Positions 1 to 6,689 are shown, counted from the stretch's first letter. The stretch is 11,405 nt of DNA from an uncultured Oscillospiraceae bacterium (GCA_944385455.1 CALWXI010000179.1:1-11405); one strand, 5' to 3'. Program-made: numbers and translations. The notes: generated by a model not told the origin, from the sequence alone.

Positions 1-244
1 AGTAGAGCAGCTGGTCCGTTTTCTGCCGCCGCTCCTCGGCGATGACCCGCATGGTGAGGATGGGTACGATCACCACGAAGATCAGCGTGCTGAAGCTCAG
101 CACCAGTTCGAAGCTGCTCACCGCCGCCTGGATGTTGTAGAGCATGGAGCCGAAGCCGATGAAGGCCAGCAGGAACGCGCCGAACACATAGGCCGTCAGG
201 GAGTGAAAGTAGCTCTTGAGCTCATGTTTCCATACTGCTGTCAT
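1..244 (-). CDS. ABC-2 type transporter permease, N-terminal part (runs off the left edge)
   Basis: Partial gene: 81 N-terminal residues are visible and the rest lies beyond position 1. The protein starts MTAVWKHELKSYFHS, has a first hydrophobic helix at about residues 18-39, and a second at about 50-67. The second is followed by the charged stretch MRVIAEERRQKTDQLL, which is typical of ABC-2 exporter permeases of the GldF/NosY/CcmB-like type just after the second helix. The start is fixed by the ATGA overlap with the upstream ATPase stop codon (positions 241-244), which implies translational coupling and 1:1 assembly. A GGAG just upstream lies inside the end of the ATPase gene. The partner ATPase is GldA-like, so a GldF/GldG-like exporter is likely. 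The substrate is unknown. Confidence 0.9.
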   Translation of the reverse strand, partial: MTAVWKHELKSYFHSLTAYVFGAFLLAFIGFGSMLYNIQAAVSSFELVLSFSTLIFVVIVPILTMRVIAEERRQKTDQLLY

Positions 245-1212
245 TTCTCCGATCCCTCACTTTCCGTACCGCCCGGGGCGTCATCCGTCAGCTCCAGGAA
301 CAGCTCCTCCAGATTCGCCTTTTTCACCGACAGCTCCAGAAGGGCTGTCTCCCGCCGGGCGAAGGCGAAAAACACCGCCCGGGCGATCTGGCGGATATCG
401 CCGCCGTCAGTCTTTAGCCGGGCGGCGCAGAGACCGTCCTCCTGAGGCTGGACGGAGATATCTGCCAGGTGTTCCACGCCGGAGAGGATCTCCCGCATGG
501 CGTCGGGGGACGTCTCGGCGGCAAGGGAGATCTCGTCGGGCGCCAGCAGCCGGCGCTCCAGCTCCTCCGGCGCACCGAAGGCCACCAGCTTGCCCTTGGA
601 GATGATGAGGATCTGATCACAGATGGCCTGCACCTCGGAGAGGATGTGGGAGCTGAACACCACGGTGTGGGTCTTCCCCAGCTCTTTGATGAGATCCCGG
701 ATCTCGATGATCTGGATGGGATCCAGGCCCACGGTGGGCTCGTCCAAAATGATGACCTTGGGGTTGCCCAGCAGCGCCTGGGCGATGCCCACCCGCTGCC
801 GGTAGCCTTTGGAGAGGGCGGAGATCCGGCGGTGGCGGACGGCGGCGATGCCGGTCTGGCGGACCACCTCGTCGATCTGGCGCCGCAGCTCCTCGCCCCG
901 CAGGCCCTTGGCCTGCCCCACGAACTGGAGGTACTCCTGAGGAGTCTCGCTGACGTACAGCGGGGGCTGCTCGGGCAGGTAGCCGATGCGGCGCTTTGCC
1001 TCATTGGCGTCCTCGAAGATGTCGCAGCCGTCGATCTTCACCTGTCCCGCCGTAGCGGACAGGCACCCGGTCATGATGTTCATGGTGGTGGATTTCCCGG
1101 CGCCGTTGGGCCCCAGGAAGCCATAGACATGGCCCTCTCGGATCTCAAAGGAGAGATCATCCACCGCTGTGAACGTCCCGTAGCACTTGGTCAAGTGGGA
1201 AACGGATATCAT
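241..1212 (-). CDS. ABC transporter ATP-binding protein, GldA-like (ABC-2 exporter)
   Basis: A 323-residue ATPase that would power the membrane permease encoded immediately downstream. Visible motifs are Walker A GPNGAGKST (34-42), Q-loop Q82 in GYLPEQPPLY, signature LSKGYRQRVG (133-142; the usual second G is K), Walker B VIILDEP (153-159), D-loop GLD (162-164) and switch H189 in FSSH. The C-terminal 100 or so residues are the variable domain found in DrrA/GldA/NatA-type exporters, and the total length is normal for that group. A longer frame reaches 1248, but the start at 1212 is preferred: AAGGAGG sits 6 nt upstream of it and the protein then opens directly with MISVSHLTKCYG, as family members do. 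The gene is transcribed away from nrdD. What it exports cannot be told from the sequence. Confidence 0.95.
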   Translation of the reverse strand: MISVSHLTKCYGTFTAVDDLSFEIREGHVYGFLGPNGAGKSTTMNIMTGCLSATAGQVKIDGCDIFEDANEAKRRIGYLPEQPPLYVSETPQEYLQFVGQAKGLRGEELRRQIDEVVRQTGIAAVRHRRISALSKGYRQRVGIAQALLGNPKVIILDEPTVGLDPIQIIEIRDLIKELGKTHTVVFSSHILSEVQAICDQILIISKGKLVAFGAPEELERRLLAPDEISLAAETSPDAMREILSGVEHLADISVQPQEDGLCAARLKTDGGDIRQIARAVFFAFARRETALLELSVKKANLEELFLELTDDAPGGTESEGSEK

Positions 1213-1434
1213 AGTCGGCCTCCTTGTGCGGTAGTTGTTTGGATGCATGGTAGCACCTGTTTCTGAAGTATTCCTGAAAATTCCGGCGGCCGCACGGAGC
1301 CGGAGAAACCGCCGCCTTCAGGCGGATCTTTGCGGAGGGGGGCGGGACGGCGCGAGGGGTGAAAAATCCAAAGGTGTTTTCTGTGGAAAATCCCTATGGA
1401 CAACCGCTGCGGATTTTGGCAAAATATTGCCCTG

Positions 1435-1467
1435 CGCGCGGCCTCCGCCGGAGCGGCGCGTATTTTT
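1435..1467 (+). terminator. Terminator-like hairpin upstream of the nrdD promoter
   Basis: The stem is CGCGC (1435-1439) paired with GCGCG (1456-1460), plus an inner CTCC/GGAG stem (1443-1446 with 1450-1453) across a small internal loop, followed by TATTTTT (1461-1467). The shape and U-run suit an intrinsic terminator reading rightward. No plus-strand gene lies upstream inside the gap, so it may end a short unseen transcript, insulate nrdD from read-through, or be chance in GC-rich DNA. Confidence 0.4.
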
Positions 1468-1488
1468 GGGATTCGTGGCAAATACCAC

Positions 1489-1517
1489 TTGCGATACTAT
1501 ATCTTGTGCGCTATAAT
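1489..1517 (+). promoter_or_regulatory. nrdD promoter
   Basis: The -35 is TTGCGA (1489-1494) and the -10 is a perfect TATAAT (1512-1517), with a 17-bp spacer. Transcription would start near 1524, leaving a 5' leader of about 55 nt before the nrdD start at 1579. The NrdR box lies inside the spacer, so bound repressor would block polymerase. Confidence 0.8.
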
Positions 1518-1540
1518 GCCGAAGAAACAACATCTTTGAT
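1494..1540 (+). promoter_or_regulatory. Tandem NrdR boxes at the nrdD promoter
   Basis: Box 1 (1494-1509, ATACTATATCTTGTGC) matches the published NrdR-box consensus ACACWATATATWGTGT at 13 of 16 positions. A weaker second box (1525-1540, AAACAACATCTTTGAT) matches at 10 of 16. The linker is 15 bp, so the boxes are 31 bp apart, about three helical turns, which is the usual arrangement for paired NrdR sites. Box 1 lies between the -35 and -10 and box 2 covers the expected transcription start. NrdR is an ATP-cone/Zn-ribbon repressor of ribonucleotide reductase genes. Its gene is not in this window. Confidence 0.75.
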
Positions 1541-1578
1541 GCGGCTTGCCGCGGGGAAATCATCTGGAGGGAAACGGT

Positions 1579-3777
1579 ATGAAAGTCATCAAACGCAACG
1601 GGACTGAAGTGGTGTTCGACCTTGAAAAGATCATCGCCGCCATCACCAAAGCCAATGACAGCGTGGACGAGAGCGCCCGCATGACGCCTATGCAGATCCG
1701 GCGGATCGCGGAGTTCGTGGAGCTCAGCTGCCTGAAGATGAACCGCTCCCCCTCTGTGGAGGAGATCCAGGATCTGGTGGAATATCAGATCATGGCCCAC
1801 GGCGCCTACGAGGTGGCCAAGAATTATGTCACCTACCGGTACACCCGCTCCCTGGTCCGCCGCAGCAATACCACCGATGAGAAGATTCTCAGCCTCATTG
1901 AGTGCTGCAACGAGGAGGCCAAGCAGGAAAACTCCAACAAGAACCCGGTGGTGAACTCCACCCAGCGGGACTATATGGCCGGAGAGGTCTCCCGGGATCT
2001 CAGCGAGCGTCTGCTGCTGCCCCCGGATATCGTGGAGGCCCACAAGGAGGGCATCATCCACTTCCATGACTCCGATTACTACGCCCAGCACATGCACAAC
2101 TGTGATCTGGTGAATCTGGAGGATATGCTGCAAAACGGCACCGTGATCACCGGCACGCTCATCGAGCGGCCCCACAGCTTTTCCACCGCCTGCAACATCG
2201 CCACGCAGATCATCGCCCAGGTGGCGTCCAACCAGTACGGCGGGCAGTCCATCTCCCTGGCCCATCTGGCTCCCTTTGTGGATGTGAGCCGCCGGAAGAT
2301 CCGCAAGGTGGTGGAGCAGGAGATGGCCGCCATCGGCGTGGACCCCGGCGAGGAGAAGCTGTGCCAGCTGGTGGAGGCCCGTCTGCGGGACGAGGTGCGC
2401 CGGGGCGTGCAGACCATCCAGTATCAGGTGCTGACGCTGCTGACCACCAATGGACAGGCCCCCTTCGTGACGGTGTTCATGTATCTGGGAGAGGCCAGGA
2501 ACGACCAGGAGCGCCGGGATCTGGCCCTCATCATTGAAGAGACGCTGGAACAGCGCTATCAGGGCGTGAAAAATGAGGACGGCGTGTGGATCACCCCCGC
2601 TTTCCCCAAGCTCATCTACGTCCTGGAGGAGGACAATATCACCGAGGACGCGCCCTACTGGTATCTTACAAAGCTGGCAGCCAAATGCACCGCCAAGCGC
2701 ATGGTGCCGGATTATATCTCCGCCAAAAAGATGCTGGAGCTCAAGGGCGACGTGTACACCTGCATGGGCTGCCGTTCCTTCCTGACGCCGGACCGGTTTA
2801 CCGACGCCGGTATCGGCAACATTGCCAACGCCGGCAACTACGAGCCCGGCAAGCACAAGTACTACGGCCGGTTCAATCAGGGCGTGGTGACCATCAACCT
2901 GCCCGATGTGGCGCTGTCCTCCGGCGGGGACCGGGAGAAGTTCTGGTCTATCTTCGACGAGCGGCTGGAGCTGTGCCACCGGGCCCTGCTGTGCCGCCAT
3001 GAGCGGCTCAAGGGGACCCTCTCCGATGTGGCGCCCATCCTGTGGCAGTACGGCGCCTGCGCCCGGCTCAAGAAGGGCGAGACCATCGACGAGCTGCTCT
3101 ACCACGGCTACTCCACCATTTCCCTGGGCTACGCGGGCCTTTATGAGTGCGTGAAGTACATGACCGGCAAGAGCCATACGGACCCTGAGGCCACCCCCTT
3201 CGCCCTGGAGGTGATGGAGCATATGAATGCGGCCTGCCGCAAGTGGAAGGCGGAGAGCGACATCGATTTCTCTCTTTACGGCACGCCGCTGGAGTCCACC
3301 ACCTATAAGTTTGCCAAGTGCCTCCAGCGCCGTTTCGGCGTCATTCCCGGCATCACCGACAAGGGCTACATCACCAACAGCTACCATGTCCATGTCACCG
3401 AGGAGATCAACGCCTTCGACAAGCTGAAGTTCGAGGCTCAGTTCCAGCATCTCTCCCCCGGCGGCGCCATCAGCTATGTGGAGGTGCCGGACATGCAGAA
3501 CAACCTGGAAGCGGTGCTGGCGGTGATGCGGTTCATCTACGACAATATCATCTACGCCGAGCTGAATACCAAGAGCGACTACTGTCAGGTGTGCGGCTGG
3601 GACGGTGAGATCCGGATCGCCGAGGAAAACGGCAAGCTCATCTGGAAGTGTCCCAAGTGCGGCAACACCGATCAGGACAAGATGAACGTGGCCCGGCGGA
3701 CCTGCGGCTACATCGGGACCCAGTTCTGGAACCAGGGCCGCACCCAGGAGATCCGGGACCGGGTACTGCACCTCTGA
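1579..3777 (+). CDS. nrdD: Anaerobic (class III) ribonucleoside-triphosphate reductase
   Basis: Glycyl-radical enzyme of 732 residues that reduces ribonucleoside triphosphates to dNTPs without oxygen. The N-terminus (about 1-95, MKVIKRNGTEVVFDLEKI onward) is an ATP-cone for allosteric control. C175 in HNCDLVNL and C398 in MGCRSFL correspond to the catalytic cysteines known as C79 and C290 in the T4 enzyme. M396, two residues before C398, and C175 together suggest the formate-using NrdD1 subtype (inferred). The C-terminal Zn site is C669-x2-C672 and C691-x2-C694. The radical glycine is G710 in RRTCGYIG. The frame extends to a TTG at 1546, but ATG 1579 is chosen because GGAGGG lies 7 nt upstream and the protein then begins with the ATP-cone. 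It is followed by its activase, and NrdR repression is expected. Confidence 0.98.
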   Translation: MKVIKRNGTEVVFDLEKIIAAITKANDSVDESARMTPMQIRRIAEFVELSCLKMNRSPSVEEIQDLVEYQIMAHGAYEVAKNYVTYRYTRSLVRRSNTTDEKILSLIECCNEEAKQENSNKNPVVNSTQRDYMAGEVSRDLSERLLLPPDIVEAHKEGIIHFHDSDYYAQHMHNCDLVNLEDMLQNGTVITGTLIERPHSFSTACNIATQIIAQVASNQYGGQSISLAHLAPFVDVSRRKIRKVVEQEMAAIGVDPGEEKLCQLVEARLRDEVRRGVQTIQYQVLTLLTTNGQAPFVTVFMYLGEARNDQERRDLALIIEETLEQRYQGVKNEDGVWITPAFPKLIYVLEEDNITEDAPYWYLTKLAAKCTAKRMVPDYISAKKMLELKGDVYTCMGCRSFLTPDRFTDAGIGNIANAGNYEPGKHKYYGRFNQGVVTINLPDVALSSGGDREKFWSIFDERLELCHRALLCRHERLKGTLSDVAPILWQYGACARLKKGETIDELLYHGYSTISLGYAGLYECVKYMTGKSHTDPEATPFALEVMEHMNAACRKWKAESDIDFSLYGTPLESTTYKFAKCLQRRFGVIPGITDKGYITNSYHVHVTEEINAFDKLKFEAQFQHLSPGGAISYVEVPDMQNNLEAVLAVMRFIYDNIIYAELNTKSDYCQVCGWDGEIRIAEENGKLIWKCPKCGNTDQDKMNVARRTCGYIGTQFWNQGRTQEIRDRVLHL

Positions 3778-3781
3778 TGCA

Positions 3782-3810
3782 TTTTCCCGAGGCGCATGTC
3801 CACGGGAAAA
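3782..3810 (+). repeat. Inverted repeat just after the nrdD stop
   Basis: TTTTCCCG (3782-3789) is perfectly repeated in inverted form as CGGGAAAA (3803-3810), with a 13-nt loop. It begins five bases after the nrdD stop codon, in the 125-nt spacer before nrdG. No U-run follows, so it is not a classical terminator. It could protect the nrdD 3' end or lower nrdG output. The rest of the spacer shows nothing clear apart from the nrdG ribosome-binding site. Confidence 0.5.
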
Positions 3811-3902
3811 ACGATCCTGATGGAAAGCGTGCCCGCAGGTGTGTGCGGTGCTTGCCCGACACGGATTCGACTTCGATGACAGCGGAAGGAGCGTGAAGCC
3901 CG

Positions 3903-4433
3903 ATGTACTACGGTGAGATCAAAAACTGCGACATCGCCAACGGCGAGGGCGTCCGGGTGACGCTGTTCGTCTCCGGCTGCACCAACCGCTGCCAGGGCTG
4001 CTTCCAGCCGCAGACCTGGGATTTTACCTACGGCCGGCCCTTTACCGCCGAAACGGAAGAGCGGCTCCTGGACATGCTGGCCCCCAGCTATATCAGCGGG
4101 CTGACGCTGCTGGGCGGCGAGCCCTTTGAGCCGGAGAACCAGCGGGCGCTGGTTCCCTTTCTCCGGCGGGTCCGGATGATGTATCCCACGAAGAATATCT
4201 GGGGTTTCAGCGGCTTCACCTACGAGGAGCTGACCACGGAAGGCACCCATCCCCGCTGCGAGGTGACGGACGAGATGCTGTCCTTGCTGGATGTGCTGGT
4301 GGACGGGCGGTTCATGGAGGAGCGCAAGGATATCTCCCTGCGGTTCCGGGGCAGCTCCAATCAGCGTCTCATCGACCTGAACGCCACCCGGTCAGCGGGG
4401 GAAGTCCGCTGCCTGCCGGACCGCCGGCGCTGA
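3903..4433 (+). CDS. nrdG: Anaerobic ribonucleotide reductase activating protein (radical SAM)
   Basis: A 176-residue radical-SAM activase that installs the glycyl radical on NrdD (G710 of the gene upstream) using a 4Fe-4S cluster and S-adenosylmethionine. The cluster motif is C26-x3-C30-x2-C33 in SGCTNRCQGC, and the SAM-binding GGEP is at 71-74. The N-terminus MYYGEIKNCDIANGEGVRV and the segment DVLVDGRFMEERKD are typical of NrdG, and the length fits the family. AAGGAG lies at 3886-3891 with an 11-nt spacer, which is longer than usual and may reduce translation relative to nrdD. It is presumably co-transcribed with nrdD from the NrdR-controlled promoter, and a strong palindromic terminator follows it directly. 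Confidence 0.97.
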   Translation: MYYGEIKNCDIANGEGVRVTLFVSGCTNRCQGCFQPQTWDFTYGRPFTAETEERLLDMLAPSYISGLTLLGGEPFEPENQRALVPFLRRVRMMYPTKNIWGFSGFTYEELTTEGTHPRCEVTDEMLSLLDVLVDGRFMEERKDISLRFRGSSNQRLIDLNATRSAGEVRCLPDRRR

Positions 4434-4434
4434 A

Positions 4435-4480
4435 ACAGCAAAAAGACCTCCGGCCCATGGGCCGGAGGTCTTTTTGCTGT
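4435..4480. terminator. Perfect 46-bp palindromic bidirectional terminator
   Basis: Every base from 4435 to 4457 pairs with its partner from 4458 to 4480, giving a 46-bp perfect palindrome centred on CATG. The outer part has A-runs on the left and T-runs on the right (AAAAAG / CTTTTT), so on either strand a GC-rich stem (ACCTCCGGCC) is followed by U's. It lies between the convergent nrdG (ends 4433) and the second CHR gene (ends 4484) and should terminate both. Confidence 0.95.
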
Positions 4481-4483
4481 GAT

Positions 4484-5050
4484 TCAGGCCAGGGAGTAAA
4501 AGAGGATGCCGGCGGCTCCGGAGCCCAGCAGGATCAAAATGGGGTCCGGTTTCCATTTCCGAAGGACCCAAAAGCCTGCTGCGAAAATGGCCACGGAGAG
4601 CCACTGCACCTGTTGGGGATCCGTCAGGGAGGTGACCTCCTCGCCCCACAGCGCCAGTACCAGCAGTGAGATCCCCGCCGAGGCGATCATGGCCACCACC
4701 GCCGGCCGCAGTCCCCCCAGGAGGCCCTGGACCAGGCTCAGTCCCCGGTAGCGCTCATAGAGGAACGCCAGGGCCAAGACGATGATGCAGGAGGGCAGCA
4801 CACAGCCCAGCGTGGCCACGACGGCGCCCGGCAGGCCTGCCACCCGGATGCCCACGAAGGTGGCGGAGTTGATGGCGATGGGACCTGGGGTCATCTGGGA
4901 GATGGTGACGATGTCGGAAAACTGGGTCATGGTCAGCCAGCCCCGCAGCTCCACCACCTGGTGCTGGATCAGAGGCATGGCGGCGTAGCCGCCGCCGAAG
5001 CTGAACAGGCCGATCTGGAAAAAGCTCCAGAGGAGCTGTAAGTACACCAT
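4484..5050 (-). CDS. Chromate transporter (CHR) family protein, half-size, second of a pair
   Basis: A 188-residue membrane protein holding one CHR domain. The family signatures are FSFGGGY (16-22), TPGPIAIN (54-61) and GLPGAVVATLG (about 71-81), and several further hydrophobic helices fill the rest. Short-chain CHR proteins work as pairs of homologous halves, and the best-known activity of the family is chromate efflux, with sulfate related as an anion. The true substrate here is not shown. The start at 5050 overlaps the upstream gene's stop as TAATG, with AGGAGG a few bases before, so the two halves are translationally coupled. A longer open frame to 5656 is only a shadow across the upstream gene. 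The gene ends four bases from the shared palindromic terminator. Confidence 0.93.
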   Translation of the reverse strand: MVYLQLLWSFFQIGLFSFGGGYAAMPLIQHQVVELRGWLTMTQFSDIVTISQMTPGPIAINSATFVGIRVAGLPGAVVATLGCVLPSCIIVLALAFLYERYRGLSLVQGLLGGLRPAVVAMIASAGISLLVLALWGEEVTSLTDPQQVQWLSVAIFAAGFWVLRKWKPDPILILLGSGAAGILFYSLA

Positions 5051-5622
5051 TATGCCTTCCCCTCCTTCCGCAGCTGCCGTCCCCGGCGGCAGGTGTCCGC
5101 GGCGCCGATGCAGCCGCATGCCAGGATGATCAGAACCATGTTCACGTCGAAGAACTGGGCCGCGGCAAAGGCGCCCGCCAGCACCAGCAGCGGCAGCAGG
5201 CGGTGCTGCTTCCAGATGTTCAGCGCCATGGAGATCACCACGTCGCAGATGATGGCCGCCACGCCGGCCTGCATGCCGATCATGGCCAGATTCACAAAGT
5301 AGTTGTCCCGGAAAGCGGCGTAGAACAGCGAGATGATGGAGATGATGATCAGAGGCGGCGTCACCGTGCCCAGCATGGTCAGCAGGGCACCCGGGACGCC
5401 CGCCGCGTGGTAGCCGACCAGGATGGAGGCGTTGACGGCGATGGGGCCGGGGGCGGACTGGGCGATGGCGGTGAGGTCCAGCATCTCCTGCTCCTCCAGC
5501 CAGTGGAGCTGTTCCACGAATTTTTTGCGCATCAGCGGCACGATGACGTATCCGCCGCCGAAGGTAAAGGCGCTGAGCTGGAATGTGGACAGAAACAGCG
5601 CCCGGTAAGGTCTCTTCTCCAT
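5050..5622 (-). CDS. Chromate transporter (CHR) family protein, half-size, first of a pair
   Basis: A 190-residue membrane protein with one CHR domain. FTFGGGY (19-25), APGPIAVN (57-64) and GVPGALLTMLG mirror the motifs of its downstream partner, so the two are diverged duplicates expected to form a heterodimeric transporter. The start is ATG 5622, preceded by AAGGAGG. A basic tail (RRGRQLRKEGK) ends the protein. It heads a two-gene operon divergent from a LysR-type regulator, which probably controls it. The window does not establish whether chromate or some other anion is the physiological substrate. Confidence 0.93.
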   Translation of the reverse strand: MEKRPYRALFLSTFQLSAFTFGGGYVIVPLMRKKFVEQLHWLEEQEMLDLTAIAQSAPGPIAVNASILVGYHAAGVPGALLTMLGTVTPPLIIISIISLFYAAFRDNYFVNLAMIGMQAGVAAIICDVVISMALNIWKQHRLLPLLVLAGAFAAAQFFDVNMVLIILACGCIGAADTCRRGRQLRKEGKA

Positions 5623-5651
5623 TTCGGTCTCTCCTCCTTTTTTCTGACCCC

Positions 5652-5680
5652 ATCATACACCTTGCAATCTGATATTTAAA
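5652..5680 (-). promoter_or_regulatory. Promoter of the CHR pair
   Basis: Read on the minus strand: -35 TTTAAA (5675-5680), 17-bp spacer, -10 TATGAT (5652-5657). This gives a leader of about 25 nt to the start at 5622. It overlaps the divergent regulator promoter, so one bound regulator could affect both. Confidence 0.55.
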
Positions 5681-5690
5681 ATAATATTAT
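5662..5690 (+). promoter_or_regulatory. Promoter of the LysR-type regulator
   Basis: The -35 is TTGCAA (5662-5667), the spacer is 17 bp and the -10 is TATTAT (5685-5690), giving a leader of about 34 nt to ATG 5731. It is interleaved with the opposing CHR promoter. An imperfect dyad TGATxTT...AAxATCA (5670-5702) spans this region and is a candidate regulator site. Confidence 0.5.
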
Positions 5691-5730
5691 AAAATAAAAT
5701 CAATAAGTAAAATGAAATGAGGCGAGATAC

Positions 5731-6612
5731 ATGACGCTGCGGCACATTCGAATCTTCCTCACGGTCTGCCAGGAGGGGTTCCACGTCACCCGGGCGGCGG
5801 AGGCACTGCATATGACCCAGCCGGCGGTGAGTTTGGCCATCCGGGAGCTGGAGGAGTATTACGGTGTGCGGCTCTTTGACCGCATCGGCCGGCGATTGCA
5901 GATCACGGAGGCAGGTATGCGGCTGCGGGAGTCGGGAAATCACATTGTGGCCATGTTCGACCGCATGGAAAAGGGATTGCGGAACTGGGACGCCTTCGGT
6001 GTGCTGCGGGTGGGGGCCAGCCTTACCATCGGTTCCCAGCTGATGCCGGGCTATGTCCGCGCGTTCCGGGAATCCCATCCCGACACAGAGGTGCGGGTAA
6101 CGGTGGCCACTTCCGCGCTGCTGGAGCAGAAGCTGCTGGATAACGCCCTGGATTTTGCCCTGATGGAGGGGGTGGTGCACGTGCCCTCCATCGTCTCCGA
6201 GGCGTACATGGAGGACCATCTGGCGGTGGTGTGTCCCGCCGGCGGGCGGTTTCGTCAGGGACAGGTGCTGACCCAGGCGGAATTTCGCAGTCAGCCGCTG
6301 CTGCTGCGGGAGCACGGCAGCGGCACCCGGGAGACCTTCGAACGGGCGGTGGGGCAGGCGGGCTTTTCCGTCACGCCTGCATGGGAGGCCATGAGCAACC
6401 GGGCGCTGCTCAACGCGGTGGCCAGCGGACTGGGCCTCTCCGTGCTCTCGGCCCGCATCGCCGCTGAGGAGGTGGCCCGGGGGCGGGTGGTGAGCGTGGA
6501 GGTGGAAGGGCTGGATTTCCGCCGTCAGTTCCATATCATCTACCATCGGGACAAATTCCTCACCGCCTCGGCGCTGGCTTTCATGGAGCTTTGCCGCCGG
6601 GGCGAAGAGTGA
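5731..6612 (+). CDS. LysR family transcriptional regulator
   Basis: A 293-residue LysR-type regulator of normal family length. The winged helix-turn-helix fills residues 1-60, with helices around TRAAEALHMTQPAVSLAIRE (20-39) and the family hallmark QPAVS (30-34). The linker helix leads to a periplasmic-binding-protein-like effector domain from about residue 88 to 290 (VLRVGASLTIGSQLMPGYV onward). It is divergent from the CHR transporter pair with only 108 bp between the starts. That is the classical LysR layout in which the regulator autoregulates and activates the neighbouring operon in response to a small ligand. The ligand is unknown, and an anion related to the CHR substrate is a reasonable guess. 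The ribosome-binding site (GAGGCGAG) is only moderate. Confidence 0.95.
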   Translation: MTLRHIRIFLTVCQEGFHVTRAAEALHMTQPAVSLAIRELEEYYGVRLFDRIGRRLQITEAGMRLRESGNHIVAMFDRMEKGLRNWDAFGVLRVGASLTIGSQLMPGYVRAFRESHPDTEVRVTVATSALLEQKLLDNALDFALMEGVVHVPSIVSEAYMEDHLAVVCPAGGRFRQGQVLTQAEFRSQPLLLREHGSGTRETFERAVGQAGFSVTPAWEAMSNRALLNAVASGLGLSVLSARIAAEEVARGRVVSVEVEGLDFRRQFHIIYHRDKFLTASALAFMELCRRGEE

Positions 6613-6634
6613 GCTTCCGGATGGATTTTTTCCC

Positions 6635-6680
6635 CGGGATGTGCTACAATGACAAATTGCCGGCAGAGCCGGCGGAAGGG
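6635..6680 (+). promoter_or_regulatory. yhaM promoter and 5' hairpin
   Basis: An extended -10, TGC-TACAAT (6642-6650), lies in the 77-bp gap after the regulator gene. The -35 region is poor (TGGATT at 6622-6627 with a 17-bp spacer). Transcription would begin near 6657, directly before the hairpin GCCGGC-AGA-GCCGGC (6659-6673), which abuts the GGAAGGG ribosome-binding site. The RNA would therefore start with a stable stem. Confidence 0.5.
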
Positions 6681-6689
6681 ACGTGCGAT

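Larger units (their letters stand above)
1213..1578. other. Intergenic regulatory gap between the ABC operon and nrdD
   Basis: This 366-bp stretch separates two divergent genes. Next to the ABC gene, on the minus strand, lies an extended -10-like TGC-TACCAT (1247-1255) without a clear -35, a weak candidate for the ABC promoter. The middle contains a short CCGCC-TTCA-GGCGG hairpin (about 1311-1324), two DnaA-box-like 9-mers (1382-1390 and 1395-1403), a GGCAA/TTGCC hairpin (1418-1431) and a terminator-like hairpin (1435-1467). The right end holds the nrdD promoter with its NrdR boxes. No convincing gene is seen in it. Confidence 0.7.

Noticed and set aside
1318..3771. 817-residue open frame on the minus strand opposite nrdD
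   Set aside because: It is a shadow of the GC-biased third codon positions of nrdD, which has all its catalytic residues. The antisense translation shows no recognisable domain and runs through the nrdD promoter.
3796..3879. 27-codon ORF with a CGAC motif between nrdD and nrdG
   Set aside because: The only GAGG upstream is 3 nt from the ATG, too close, and I recognise no known small protein. It probably arises by chance, though it could be checked by ribosome profiling.
4484..5656. 390-residue frame that would fuse extra sequence to the second CHR protein
   Set aside because: The extra N-terminal half is an out-of-frame reading of the first CHR gene. The TAATG overlap and AGGAGG support a separate start at 5050.
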